In this document: positions 1 through 12,725 of the stretch, piece by piece
Layout of the letters: each line of letters opens with the position of its first letter
Numbering within the stretch: position 1 is the first letter of the stretch
Assembly (NCBI RefSeq): GCF_002813375.1
Contig: NZ_PHUJ01000003.1
Location: 434,001 to 498,000, forward strand
Reading direction: 5' to 3'
Length of the DNA stretch: 64,000 nt
DNA from: Pseudonocardia alni
GTDB lineage: Bacteria > Actinomycetota > Actinomycetes > Mycobacteriales > Pseudonocardiaceae
Notes under the pieces: generated by a model
What the model was told of the DNA's origin: nothing
The model's database searches: none
The model's input: only the letters and a program-made list of their open reading frames with translations
Translations under genes and position numbers: made by a program

Positions 1-1
1 G

Positions 2-304
2 CTGGACGCCGAGCTGCCCGCACTCGACGCGGTCATGATGCTGCGCGTGCAGTCCGAGCGGATGCACGGCGGCTTCTTCCCCTCCGCGCGCGAGTACGCG
101 GTGCGCTTCGGGCTGTCCGAGGATCGCGCGGGGCTCCTGCTCGACCACGCGGTCGTCCTGCACCCCGGCCCGATGATCCGCGGCATGGAGATCGCCCCCG
201 CGGTCGCCGACGCCCCCGACTCCGCCGTCCTGGCCCAGGTCCGCAACGGCGTGCACGTGCGGATGGCCGTCCTCTACCACCTTCTCGCCGGAGCTCCCGA
301 ATGA
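2..304 (+). CDS. pyrB: Aspartate carbamoyltransferase, C-terminal part (5' end outside window)
   Basis: This is the last ~100 residues of the catalytic chain of aspartate transcarbamylase, which joins carbamoyl phosphate and aspartate in the second step of UMP synthesis in the cytoplasm. The visible part has the family's C-terminal pattern: an MMLRVQ(S)ER segment, a region ending in HPGPM(I)RG near residues 50-60 of the fragment, and the closing helix ending MAVLYHLL. The frame is open to the window edge, so the start is missing. The stop overlaps the pyrC start in an ATGA, so translation is probably coupled. pyrC, carA, carB and pyrF follow, which fixes the identity. Confidence 0.93.
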   Translation: MDAELPALDAVMMLRVQSERMHGGFFPSAREYAVRFGLSEDRAGLLLDHAVVLHPGPMIRGMEIAPAVADAPDSAVLAQVRNGVHVRMAVLYHLLAGAPE

Positions 305-1593
305 CCGACCTGCTGATCCGCAACACCCGGCCCTACGGCGGGGACCCGGTCGACGTGCTCGTCGCCGACGGCGTCGTCGCCACCATCGGCACCGGCCTGA
401 CCGCGCCCGAGGGCGCCGAGGTCCTCGACGCCGACGGCGCCGTGCTGCTGCCCGGCTTCGTCGACCTGCACGTGCACCTGCGCGAGCCCGGCGGCGAGGA
501 GTCCGAGACCATCGAGACCGGCAGCCGTGCCGCGGCGCTCGGCGGGTTCACCGCGGTGTTCGCGATGCCGAACACCACCCCGGTCGCCGACTCCGACGTC
601 GTCGTCGAGCACGTGCGCCGGCGCGGCGAGGAGATCGGGCTGGTCGACGTGCACCCGGTCGGTGCGGTCACCGTCGGCCTCGGCGGCGAGAAGCTCGCCG
701 AGCTCGGCACGATGGCCGCCTCCCGCGCCGCGGTGCGGATGTTCTCCGACGACGGCCGCTGCGTGAACGACCCGCTGATCATGCGCCGCGCGCTGGAGTA
801 CGCCTCCGCGCTCGACGTCGTCATCGCCCAGCACGCCGAGGACCACCGCCTCACCGGCGGCGCCCAGGCGCACGAGGGTGCCGTGGCCGCGCGGCTCGGG
901 CTCGCCGGGTGGCCCGCCACCGCGGAGGAGACGATCGTCGCCCGCGACTGCGCGCTGGCCCGCGAGGCCGGCGCGCGCCTGCACGTCTGCCACATCTCCA
1001 CCGCCCGCACGATCGACGTGCTGCGCGCGGCCAAGGCCCAGGGCGTGCGGGTGTCGGCCGAGGTCACCCCGCACCACCTGCTGCTCACCGACTCCCGGCT
1101 GACCGGCTACGACCCGGTGAACAAGGTCAACCCGCCGCTGCGCACCGCCGACGACACCCGCGCGATGCGCGAGGCGCTGGCCGAGGGCGTGATCGACGTC
1201 GTCGCGACCGACCACGCCCCGCACGCCGCGCAGTACAAGGACACCGAGTGGCAGGCCGCGAAGCCGGGCATGCTGGGCCTGCAGACCGCGCTGTCGGTGC
1301 TGGTCGAGACGATGGTGGAGCCGGGCCTGCTGGACTGGCACGGCGTCGCGCGGGTGCTGTCGGAGCGCCCCGCGGAGATCGGGAACCTGCCCGACCAGGG
1401 CCGTCCGATCGCGGAGGGGGAGCCGGCGACGTTCGCGCTGGTCGACCCGGACGGGGTCTGGACGGTCCGCGGTGCGGAGCTGGCGAGCAAGGCGGCGAAC
1501 ACGCCGTACGAGGGAATGCGGCTGCCCGGAACGGTGGTCGCGACGGTGCTGCGGGGACGCATCACCGCGCAGGACGGGAAGGTTGTGCAGTGA
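301..1593 (+). CDS. pyrC: Dihydroorotase
   Basis: Cyclises carbamoyl aspartate to dihydroorotate in UMP synthesis. It is a metal-dependent amidohydrolase of 430 residues, a normal length for the bacterial class I type. The zinc-binding [10 protein letters not shown] lies around residues 57-66, and further metal ligands sit in IAQHAEDH and CHISTA. The ATDHAPH motif near residue 300 holds the catalytic aspartate. The ATG start overlaps the pyrB stop by 4 nt and the gene ends on the carA GTG, so the operon is translationally coupled. In mycobacteria a small membrane protein gene lies between pyrC and carA (recalled); it is absent here. Confidence 0.96.
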   Translation: MTDLLIRNTRPYGGDPVDVLVADGVVATIGTGLTAPEGAEVLDADGAVLLPGFVDLHVHLREPGGEESETIETGSRAAALGGFTAVFAMPNTTPVADSDVVVEHVRRRGEEIGLVDVHPVGAVTVGLGGEKLAELGTMAASRAAVRMFSDDGRCVNDPLIMRRALEYASALDVVIAQHAEDHRLTGGAQAHEGAVAARLGLAGWPATAEETIVARDCALAREAGARLHVCHISTARTIDVLRAAKAQGVRVSAEVTPHHLLLTDSRLTGYDPVNKVNPPLRTADDTRAMREALAEGVIDVVATDHAPHAAQYKDTEWQAAKPGMLGLQTALSVLVETMVEPGLLDWHGVARVLSERPAEIGNLPDQGRPIAEGEPATFALVDPDGVWTVRGAELASKAANTPYEGMRLPGTVVATVLRGRITAQDGKVVQ

Positions 1594-3361
1594 CCGCGCT
1601 TTTGGTTCTCGAGGACGGGCGGATCTTCCGCGGTGAGGCCTACGGCGCCACCGGGCAGACCCTGGGTGAGGCCGTGTTCACCACCGGCATGACCGGCTAC
1701 CAGGAGACCCTCACCGACCCGTCGTACCACCGCCAGATCGTGCTGCAGACCGCACCGCAGATCGGCAACACCGGCTGGAACGACGAGGACGACGAGTCGC
1801 GGGCGATCCAGGTCGCGGGCTACGTCGTGCGCGACCCGGCCCGGCGGCCGTCGAACTGGCGGGCGACCGGCTCGCTGGAGGACGCGCTGCGGGCCCAGGA
1901 GGTCGTCGGGATCGCCGGGATCGACACCCGCGCCGCGGTGCGCCACCTGCGCGAGCAGGGCGCCATGCGCGCCGGGATCTTCTCCGGCACCGCCCTCGCC
2001 GCCGACGACGAGCTGGTCGAGCGGGTCAGGCAGGCCCCGCAGATGGAGGGCGCCGACCTCTACGGCGCCGTCACCACCGCCGAGACCTACGTGGTGCCCG
2101 CGGTGGGGGAGCGGCGCTTCGTCGTCGCCGCCCTGGACGTCGGCATCAAGTTCAACACCCCGCGGATGATGGCCGCCCGCGGCATCGAGGTGCACGTGCT
2201 GCCCGCGTCGAGCACCATCGAGACCGTCGAGTCGCTGCGCCCGGACGGCTTCTTCCTGGCCAACGGCCCGGGGGACCCGGCCACCGCCGACGGCCCGGTC
2301 GCACTCGCCCGGCAGGTCCTGGAGCGGCGCATCCCGCTGTTCGGGATCTGCTTCGGCAACCAGATCCTCGGCCGCGCGCTCGGCCGGTCCACCTACAAGC
2401 TGCGCTACGGCCACCGGGGCATCAACATCCCGGTCGTCGAGCACGCCACCGGGCGGATCGCGATCACCTCGCAGAACCACGGCTTCGCGGTGTCCGGCGA
2501 GGCGGGCGAGGAGTTCGACACCCCCTACGGCCGCGCGCAGATCACCCACACCTGCCCCAACGACGGCTGCGTCGAGGGCATGGCCGGGCTCGACTTCCCG
2601 GCGTTCTCCGTGCAGTACCACCCGGAGGCCGCCGCGGGCCCGCACGACGCGTCGGACCTGTTCGACCGCTTCGTGGAGCTCATGACCGAGTATCCGGTCG
2701 GCTACGCCGGCGTCGCCGGGCAGCGGCCCGAGGGCACCGCGCCCGCGCCGTACCCGCGGCCCGAGGCCGAGAACCACTCCGGCGCCGAGGCCCGGCCCGG
2801 GACCGAGCCGGCGCCCGCGCCGGCGATGACCGCCCAGCCCGACCCGGCCACGCCGCCGACGGCGACCGCGGCCCCGTCGGTCGACCTGCGGCCCACCCCG
2901 CCCGCCCCGACCCCGGCCCCGGCCGCGGGCGGGTTCGAGCCGGGCAGCCCGGAGGGCCCGCACGGCGGTGCCGACGCCGGACCGGACGCCGCCGACGAGC
3001 ACACCACCCGGCTGCCCGTCACCCCGCCGGCCGGCACCCCGGCCACCGGCCGCGACGAGGTCGAGCCGCCCACCAGCCGGATGCCCGCCGTGGGCCGCCC
3101 CGGCACCCCGGACCCGCTGACGGCGCCGTTCTCCGACATCGAGGACGCGCTGCGCCGCGACGGTGGTACGCCCGCCCACCCGGGCGCCACCGCCGACCCG
3201 GACGCCGAGGACACCCCGGCCGACCCGGCACCGGGCGGCGACCCGGTGTCCGGCCGTGCCCGGCCCGTCGACGACCGCCCGTGGCCGCCACCGCCCACCG
3301 GATCCCCATCCACCCCGCAGCACCCGGACCGGCACGACCAGGCCCGGCAGGAGGACCACTG

Positions 3362-3362
<1 letters not shown>
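1590..3362 (+). CDS. carA: Carbamoyl-phosphate synthase small subunit with long C-terminal tail
   Basis: Glutaminase subunit that supplies ammonia to CarB for carbamoyl phosphate. The GTG start at 1590 overlaps the pyrC stop. The N-terminal CarA domain begins [14 protein letters not shown]. The class I glutamine amidotransferase domain follows, with nucleophile Cys254 in [10 protein letters not shown] and His344/Glu346 in YHPEA. Standard CarA ends near LMTEYP at about residue 368. Here the frame continues for some 220 residues of Pro, Ala, Thr, Gly and acidic low-complexity sequence, to a total of 590. The stop touches the carB start in TGATG, so the tail is read through to carB and no separate gene fits. 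The tail is probably disordered; its function is unknown. Confidence 0.93.
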
Positions 3363-6669
<3,307 letters not shown>

Positions 6670-6673
<4 letters not shown>

Positions 6674-7503
6674 GCTTCGCCGCCCGGCTCGACGGGGCCG
6701 TCGCCGCCCACGGGCCGCTGTGCGTCGGGATCGACCCGCACCCGGCGCTGCTGGCGGCCTGGGGCCTCACCGACGACGCCGACGGCCTCGGCGCGTTCGC
6801 CGACCGCTGCCACGCGGCGTTCGCCGGGGCGGTGTCGGTGGTGAAGCCGCAGGCGGCGTTCTTCGAGCGGCACGGCTCGGCGGGCGTCGCGGTGCTGGAA
6901 CGGCTGCTCGCCGGGTTCGCGGGCTCGGGCACCCTGACCCTGCTCGACGCCAAGCGCGGCGACATCGGCTCCACCATGGACGGCTACGCCGACGCCTACC
7001 TGCGCGTCGGCGCGCCGCTCGGGGCGGACGCGCTCACGCTGTCGCCCTACCTGGGGTTCGGGTCGCTGGAGCCGGCGCTGACCGCCGCCGACGAGGCCGG
7101 GCGCGGGGTGTTCGTGCTGGCCCGCACGTCCAACCCGGACGGTGCCGCGGTGCAGTGCGCCACGACGGCGGACGGGGTGAGCGTCGCCCAGCGGATGGTC
7201 GACGACGCCGCCGCCCGCAACGCGGGTGCGCAGCCCCGCGGCGCGGTGGGCGTCGTCGTCGGCGGCACCCACGAGCACGGCCTGGACCTGACCGCGCTGA
7301 ACGGCCCGGTGCTGGTGCCCGGGCTTGGTGCCCAGGGCGCGAGCCCGGCCGACGTGGTGTCGCGGTTCGCCGGCACCGCGGGCCCGGTCCTGCCGGTGTC
7401 GGCGCGCGGTGTGCTGCGGGCCGGCCCCGACACCGTCGCCCTGCGGGACGCGGCGCACCTGCTCGCGGAGGAGCTGGCCTCCACCGCCGCCGGGGCGCAC
7501 TGA
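6670..7503 (+). CDS. pyrF: Orotidine 5'-phosphate decarboxylase (type 2)
   Basis: Decarboxylates OMP to UMP, the last de novo step. The protein has 277 residues, the longer type 2 form usual in actinobacteria. The key motif [13 protein letters not shown] near residues 94-106 carries the catalytic Asp-Lys pair. The N-terminal LCVGIDPHP and the C-terminal phosphate-binding VPGLGAQGA are present. The start is GTG overlapping the carB stop, with the ribosome site inside the carB end. It is the last gene of the operon; a perfect palindrome starts 30 nt downstream and probably ends transcription. Confidence 0.95.
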
Positions 7504-7533
7504 GCGGGCGCCGGTCCCGATGATCGTCTGCTG

Positions 7534-7571
7534 TGAGGTGTCCGGTGCCGGATCCGGCACCGGACACCTCA
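7534..7571. terminator. Perfect 38-bp palindrome downstream of pyrF
   Basis: Two 19-nt arms, centred on the GGATCC between 7552 and 7553, are exactly complementary, so RNA from either strand could fold into a very stable hairpin. A weaker outer pair, ATGATCG at 7520-7526 and CGATCAT at 7579-7585, extends the symmetry. There is no T tract. High-GC actinomycetes often use hairpins without U runs as terminators, so ending the pyr operon is the likely job. A protein-binding or repeated element is an alternative. Confidence 0.5.
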
Positions 7572-7841
7572 CGCGTCGCGATCATGGACTCCGGGACGGC
7601 ACGGGTCCGGTGGTGGGCAGGCGACGCCGGACCCGCGCCGGGCGGTCCACTCCACCCGCCGGGCGCCCCGGGCGCACCGGGACGTCGATCGGGCGCGTCC
7701 GGTGGCGGGCCGGCTGCCCCGTCCGGCGGGCAGCACTGCGCCGACCCGCCCTACGGGGGAGCCGGATGGCACTCCTGTCGTGGTTCGAACAGGGTGCCGT
7801 TGATCACCTCCTGACGGCCGAAACCGGAGGTGGGACCCCCA

Positions 7842-7872
7842 TTGACGCCTCCGTGGAGGTCGTGGGTACGTT
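7842..7872 (+). promoter_or_regulatory. Candidate promoter of mihF-gmk-rpoZ-coaBC
   Basis: TTGACG at 7842-7847 matches the -35 consensus closely. A -10-like GTACGT/TACGTT follows at 7866-7872 with 18-19 nt spacing, slightly long. Transcription from here would give a leader of about 130 nt before the mihF GTG. The assignment rests on motif match only. Confidence 0.4.
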
Positions 7873-8011
7873 CGAATACGACGCCGGGGACGTCCCCCGG
7901 ACGGGTCGGTGCGACCCACCACCCGATCGCTGACGCGACACCCCGGCGCGAGCCGGGATCACGGCGGCGAGAACGACGAGAACGACACAGGAAAGTACGG
8001 AGGAACCAACC

Positions 8012-8326
8012 GTGGCCCTTCCCCAGCTGACCGAGGAACAGCGCGCCGCCGCGCTGGAGAAGGCCGCGGCCGCGCGCCGGGCCCGGGCCGAGCTGAAGGA
8101 CCGCCTCAAGCGCGGCGGCACCACCCTCGAGGAGGTGCTGAAGAAGGCCGAGACCGACGAGGTCCTCGGCAAGATGAAGGTCTCGGCTCTGCTCGAGGCC
8201 CTGCCGAACGTCGGCAAGGTCCGCGCCCAGCAGATCATGGAGGAGCTGGAGATCGCGACCAGCCGCCGTCTGCGTGGCCTGGGTGACCGGCAGCGCAAGG
8301 CGCTGCTCGAGCGCTACCCGAGCTGA
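8012..8326 (+). CDS. mihF: Integration host factor, actinobacterial type (mIHF)
   Basis: Small nucleoid-associated protein that binds and bends DNA and is essential in mycobacteria. The 104-residue product matches the family: a charged N-terminal helix (residues ~8-40, rich in Ala, Glu, Lys, Arg) and a helix-two-turn-helix-like core with LLEALPNVGKVRAQQIMEELEI, resembling the S13-like DNA-binding fold. The GTG at 8012 follows a clear ACGGAGGAACC ribosome site. gmk and rpoZ follow, the usual actinobacterial neighbours. Confidence 0.95.
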   Translation: MALPQLTEEQRAAALEKAAAARRARAELKDRLKRGGTTLEEVLKKAETDEVLGKMKVSALLEALPNVGKVRAQQIMEELEIATSRRLRGLGDRQRKALLERYPS

Positions 8327-8338
8327 TCCGGGCGTCCC

Positions 8339-8950
8339 GTGACCGACACCTCCTCCGTCATGCCCTCCGGCCGGACCGGCCCCGCCCGCGGGCGGCTGCT
8401 CGTGCTGGCCGGGCCGTCCGGGGTGGGCAAGAGCAGCGTGGTCGCGGGACTGCGCGAGGCGCTGCCGGAGCTGCTGTTCAGCGTGTCCGCCACGACCCGG
8501 CCCGCGCGGCCGGGCGAGGTGGACGGCCGTGACTACCGCTTCGTGTCCCGCGAGGAGTTCGACGCGCTCATCGAGCGCGGCGAACTCCTCGAGTGGGCCG
8601 AGGTGCACGGCGGGCTGCAGCGCTCCGGCACGCCCCGGGTGCCCGTCGAGCAGGCTCTCGACCGGGGCCGTCCGGTCCTGGTCGAGGTCGACCTGCAGGG
8701 CGCCCGGTCCGTCAAACGGGTCCTGCCCGAGGCCGTCACCGTCTTCGTCGCGCCACCCTCGATGGAGGAGCTGGCCCGCCGGCTCACCGACCGCGGCACC
8801 GACACCCCCGAGCAGCGCGAGCGCCGGCTGCGGACCGCCATCGAGGAGATGGACGCCCAGGGGGAGTTCGACGAGGTGGTCGTCAACGACGACCTGCAGG
8901 CCGTGATCGGCCGGTTGGTAGCATTGGCGGTCGACCGCGGCGCCGTCTGA
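8339..8950 (+). CDS. gmk: Guanylate kinase
   Basis: Phosphorylates GMP to GDP. The 203-residue protein has the P-loop GPSGVGKSS at residues 25-33, the substrate segment [17 protein letters not shown] and the lid region ending RRLTDRGTD. The GTG at 8339 lies 12 nt after mihF and lacks a strong ribosome site; an ATG at 8360 is an alternative start that would remove seven residues. The usual NRYGTP element reads [11 protein letters not shown] here, a mild departure. Cotranscription with mihF, rpoZ and coaBC is likely. Confidence 0.94.
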   Translation: MTDTSSVMPSGRTGPARGRLLVLAGPSGVGKSSVVAGLREALPELLFSVSATTRPARPGEVDGRDYRFVSREEFDALIERGELLEWAEVHGGLQRSGTPRVPVEQALDRGRPVLVEVDLQGARSVKRVLPEAVTVFVAPPSMEELARRLTDRGTDTPEQRERRLRTAIEEMDAQGEFDEVVVNDDLQAVIGRLVALAVDRGAV

Positions 8951-8988
8951 GCGCCCCAGGTCCCCCTCGTTCTTCAGGAGTCCACCAC

Positions 8989-9258
8989 GTGAGCACGCCC
9001 ACCGGCACCGCCACCGCCCCCGAGGGCATCACCTACCCGCCGATCGACGACCTGCTCGGCCAGGTCAGTTCGAAGTACGCTCTGGTCATCTACGCGGCCA
9101 AGCGCGCCCGGCAGATCAACGACTACTACTCCCAGCTCGGTGAGGGCCTGCTCGAGTACGTCGGCCCGCTCGTCGAGCCGGGCCCGCGCGAGAAGCCGCT
9201 GTCGATCGCGATGCGCGAGATCCAGGCGGGGATGCTCGAGCACACCGAGGGCGAGTAA
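8989..9258 (+). CDS. rpoZ: RNA polymerase omega subunit
   Basis: Omega helps assembly of the beta' subunit of RNA polymerase. The 89-residue protein contains [20 protein letters not shown] followed by a [10 protein letters not shown] segment, the core omega motif that contacts beta'. A C-terminal helix ([20 protein letters not shown]) is typical for actinobacteria. The GTG at 8989 follows TTCAGGAGTCC, a good ribosome site. Its place between gmk and coaBC is the conserved actinobacterial arrangement. Confidence 0.96.
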   Translation: MSTPTGTATAPEGITYPPIDDLLGQVSSKYALVIYAAKRARQINDYYSQLGEGLLEYVGPLVEPGPREKPLSIAMREIQAGMLEHTEGE

Positions 9259-9267
9259 GACCTCTCG

Positions 9268-10485
9268 ATGGCTCCTCCCGAGGTGCTCCTCGGCGTCTCC
9301 GGCGGCATCGCCGCCTACAAGAGCGCCGAGGTGCTGCGTCGCCTGACCGAGTCCGGCCACGCGGTGCGGGTGATCCCCACCGAGTCCGCGCTGCGATTCG
9401 TCGGGGCCGCGACGTTCGAGGCCCTGTCCGGCCGGCCCGTCGCCACCGGGGTGTTCCACGACGTCCACGAGGTGCCGCACGTGGCCCTGGGCAAGGGCGC
9501 GGACCTCGTCGTCGTCGCCCCGGCCACCGCGGACCTCATGGCCCGCCTCGCGCACGGCCGCTCCGACGACCTGCTGACCGCGGCGCTGCTGACCGCCCGG
9601 TGCCCGGTGGTGCTGGCGCCCGCGATGCACACCGAGATGTGGGAGCACCCCGCGACGGTCGACAACGTCGCCCTGCTGCGCGCCCGCGGCACGGTGGTGA
9701 TCGAACCCGCCGCGGGCCGGCTGACCGGCGCGGACACCGGCAAGGGCCGGCTGCCCGACCCGGCCGAGATCGTCGACCTGGCCCGGCTGCTGCTGGAGCG
9801 CCCGGACGCGCTGCCGCGGGACCTGGAGGGCCGCCACGTGGTCGTCAGTGCCGGTGGGACCCGGGAGGACCTCGACCCGGTCCGCTTCCTCGGCAACCGG
9901 TCCTCGGGCCGGCAGGGCTGGGCGCTGGCCCGGGTCGCCGCCCAGCGCGGCGCGCGGGTGACGCTCGTCGCCGGGCACACCGCGGACCTCGGCGCCCCGG
10001 CGGGGGTGGACGTGGTCGCCGCGGGGACCGCCGTCGCCATGGAGGCCGCCGTCCGCGGTGCGGCCGTGGACGCGGACGCCGTGGTGATGGCCGCCGCCGT
10101 CGCGGACTTCCGGCCGGTCGACACCGCCGCCGACAAGATCAAGCGCGGCGACGCGGAGCCGGCGCCGCTGCGGCTGACCCAGAACCCCGACATCCTCGCC
10201 GGGCTCGTGGCCGACCCGCCGCGGTCGGGTCAGGTCGTGGTCGGGTTCGCCGCCGAGACCGGCGACGCCGACGGGGACGTGCTCCACCACGGCCGCGCCA
10301 AGCTCGCCCGCAAGGGCTGTGACCTGCTGGTGGTGAACGCGGTCGGCGACGGCAAGGCCTTCGAGACCACGGACAACGCCGGCTGGCTGCTCGCCCGCGA
10401 CGGCGGCGAGGACGAGCTGCCGTTCGGCTCGAAGGCGCTGCTCGCCTCCCGCATCTGGGACGCGGTCGTCCCGCGCCTGCGCTGA
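9268..10485 (+). CDS. coaBC: Bifunctional phosphopantothenoylcysteine decarboxylase / phosphopantothenate-cysteine ligase
   Basis: Carries out two middle steps of coenzyme A synthesis. Residues 1 to ~180 form the FMN-dependent CoaC domain (LLGVSGGIAAYKSAEV at the start, APAMHTEMW near residue 116). Residues ~185-405 form the CTP-dependent CoaB ligase, with VVVSAGGTREDLDPVRFLGN and a substrate loop around KIKRGDAEPAPLRLTQNPDIL. The length of 405 is normal. It starts 9 nt after rpoZ and is the last gene of the mihF group; a strong hairpin follows. Confidence 0.95.
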   Translation: MAPPEVLLGVSGGIAAYKSAEVLRRLTESGHAVRVIPTESALRFVGAATFEALSGRPVATGVFHDVHEVPHVALGKGADLVVVAPATADLMARLAHGRSDDLLTAALLTARCPVVLAPAMHTEMWEHPATVDNVALLRARGTVVIEPAAGRLTGADTGKGRLPDPAEIVDLARLLLERPDALPRDLEGRHVVVSAGGTREDLDPVRFLGNRSSGRQGWALARVAAQRGARVTLVAGHTADLGAPAGVDVVAAGTAVAMEAAVRGAAVDADAVVMAAAVADFRPVDTAADKIKRGDAEPAPLRLTQNPDILAGLVADPPRSGQVVVGFAAETGDADGDVLHHGRAKLARKGCDLLVVNAVGDGKAFETTDNAGWLLARDGGEDELPFGSKALLASRIWDAVVPRLR

Positions 10486-10495
10486 GCACCCCCGG

Positions 10496-10548
10496 ACACG
10501 ACGACGGGCCCGCACCGGAGAACCCCCGGTGCGGGCCCGTCGTCGTGT
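10496..10548. terminator. Bidirectional terminator between coaBC and the SH3 gene
   Basis: A 23-bp perfect stem (10496-10518 with 10526-10548) closes a 7-nt loop between two convergent genes. It can serve both strands. No U run follows on either side, as is common at this base composition. Confidence 0.8.
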
Positions 10549-10558
10549 GCGACCGGAC

Positions 10559-11080
10559 TCAGTCCTCGTCGAAGAAGGAGCTGCGCGTCGGCTCCGCCTC
10601 GTCGGAGGAGGAGTCGGACCCCTCGCCCGACCCCTCACCCGACGTGGACGGCGTGGCCGACGAGGTCGACCGCGGCGAGGACGTGGACGGCGTCGCCGAG
10701 GAGGTCGAGCGCGGGCTCGACGTGGACGGCGACGAGGTCGACGGGGCCGACCGCTCGGCGCTGCTCGGGGTCAGCGAGTCCTCCGACGACCCGGAGCCCT
10801 CGGAGCCGGAGGTCGAGACGTACCGGGTCATCGCCCAGCCGCCGTACTCGGGGAGCTCGACGAACCCGTCCTGGGTCTCTCCGGTCGAGGTGGACTCACC
10901 CCGCTCGCACACGCCGACGATCGGCGCGTCGACCTCGGGCTCGGAGCGGACGTTGACGCTCTGGGTGCAGGTGCCGGTACCGGCGGCCGACGCGGTGCCG
11001 GCGATGATCCCGGTGGTGGTGACGCCGGCCACGGCCAGTGCGCCGAGGACGGCTGCGACGCGTCGCGAGTTCGGCTTCAT
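10559..11080 (-). CDS. Secreted SH3-like protein with Ser/Thr-rich tail
   Basis: The start is the ATG at 11080, behind CGGAGG ten nucleotides upstream; a longer frame upstream has no family features. Residues 1-34 are a Sec signal peptide (basic MKPNSRR, hydrophobic core, A-x-A near TASAAG). Residues ~35-92 resemble a bacterial SH3 (type 3) domain: a cysteine at each end of CTQSVNVRSEPEVDAPIVGVC and a WAMTRYV ending. The rest is Ser/Thr/Pro-rich with an imperfect repeat STSSPRSTSSATP, then an acidic end. It is probably exported and may bind cell-wall peptides, but no catalytic domain is attached. Specific function unknown. Confidence 0.8.
   Translation of the reverse strand: MKPNSRRVAAVLGALAVAGVTTTGIIAGTASAAGTGTCTQSVNVRSEPEVDAPIVGVCERGESTSTGETQDGFVELPEYGGWAMTRYVSTSGSEGSGSSEDSLTPSSAERSAPSTSSPSTSSPRSTSSATPSTSSPRSTSSATPSTSGEGSGEGSDSSSDEAEPTRSSFFDED
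10641..10740 (-). repeat. 39-bp tandem repeat in the SH3 protein tail
   Basis: Copies begin at 10641, 10680 and 10719 (the third partial), each with GACGTGGACGGC, at a period of exactly 39 bp. They encode repeats of the Ser/Thr/Pro unit in the tail. Such repeats can change copy number by slippage. Confidence 0.8.
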
Positions 11081-11316
11081 GGTGGAACAACCTCCGTGCC
11101 GCCGGGGCCGGGGAGGCCACCGTGCGGATCCGTTCGTGGGCGACCCCGCGGGGCGTGCGAGGTGTTGTCCCGCCCAACGAGCCGACGCCCGTTCGATTCG
11201 TGAGCAGAGGGTCAATCACCCCATCCGGCGACACCGGGTAGCGAACTTTCCGGGTGTTGTCACGCTCCGTGTGTGAGTTCCCTCGTGCGAGTCCCGTATG
11301 GGCGGCCGGTCTGGAC

Positions 11317-11322
11317 TACCCT
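11317..11322 (+). promoter_or_regulatory. Candidate -10 box of metK
   Basis: TACCCT fits the TAnnnT form seen before many genes in this window. Transcription would begin near 11329 and give a leader of about 97 nt that contains the hairpins at 11334-11385. No good -35 element is visible. Confidence 0.4.
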
Positions 11323-11333
11323 GCATCCGAGGG

Positions 11334-11385
11334 GCGCTCGCGATCATGGTCGTGCGTCCGAGCGAGCGCGACGACGTCGTCGCGC
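11334..11385 (+). promoter_or_regulatory. Overlapping hairpins in the metK leader
   Basis: GCGCTCGC (11334-11341) pairs perfectly with GCGAGCGC (11362-11369). A perfect 20-bp palindrome, GCGCGACGAC then its complement, spans 11366-11385. The two share 11366-11369, so the RNA cannot form both fully at once. Mutually exclusive stems in a leader are the layout of an attenuator or riboswitch. I do not recognise a known SAM aptamer. Confidence 0.4.
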
Positions 11386-11425
11386 CGGAGCGGAGAACGT
11401 TTCCAACGGGATGGAGAAACTGCGC

Positions 11426-12628
<1,203 letters not shown>

Positions 12629-12643
12629 GCGCCGAGCACGTGC

Positions 12644-12684
12644 CCCGTGGCCGTCGACCGCCCCGCGCGGTCGGCGGCCACGGG
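12644..12684 (+). terminator. Terminator hairpin after metK
   Basis: Arms at 12644-12660 and 12668-12684 pair over 17 bp with one G-U position, around a 7-nt loop, starting 15 nt after the metK stop. Confidence 0.7.
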
Positions 12685-12713
12685 CGTCTCCGGGCAGCGT
12701 CGGTGCCGCGTGG

Positions 12714-12719
12714 TAGACC
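12714..12719 (+). promoter_or_regulatory. Candidate -10 box of priA, leaderless start
   Basis: TAGACC ends 6 nt before the priA GTG at 12726. That spacing puts the first transcribed base at or next to the start codon. There is no ribosome site. The last base departs from TAnnnT, so support is moderate. Confidence 0.35.
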
Positions 12720-12725
12720 CTCGAC

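Larger units (their letters stand above)
7504..8011. other. Intergenic region pyrF-mihF, about 500 bp
   Basis: No convincing gene is seen; short open frames on both strands lack ribosome sites and family features. The region holds the palindrome at 7534-7571, an inverted repeat CACCTCC (7805-7811) / GGAGGTG (7826-7832), and a plausible promoter at 7842-7872. The last 140 nt would be the untranslated leader of mihF, ending in a strong ribosome site ACGGAGGAACC. Confidence 0.6.
11081..11425. other. Divergent intergenic region SH3 gene-metK
   Basis: About 345 bp with no credible gene. It must hold promoters for both neighbours. On the metK side a TACCCT -10 box lies at 11317-11322 and overlapping inverted repeats at 11334-11385. 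No clear promoter is visible for the SH3 gene. Confidence 0.6.

Noticed and set aside
7786..7801. Second SOS box at GGTTCGAACAGGG
   Set aside because: Only one half-site is present; the partner half does not match.
7573..7933. Short open frames in the pyrF-mihF gap
   Set aside because: No ribosome site, no family resemblance, and frames on both strands are equally open.
11081..11215. Longer start for the SH3-like gene
   Set aside because: It would put 45 unrelated residues before a clear signal peptide; the ATG at 11080 has a ribosome site.
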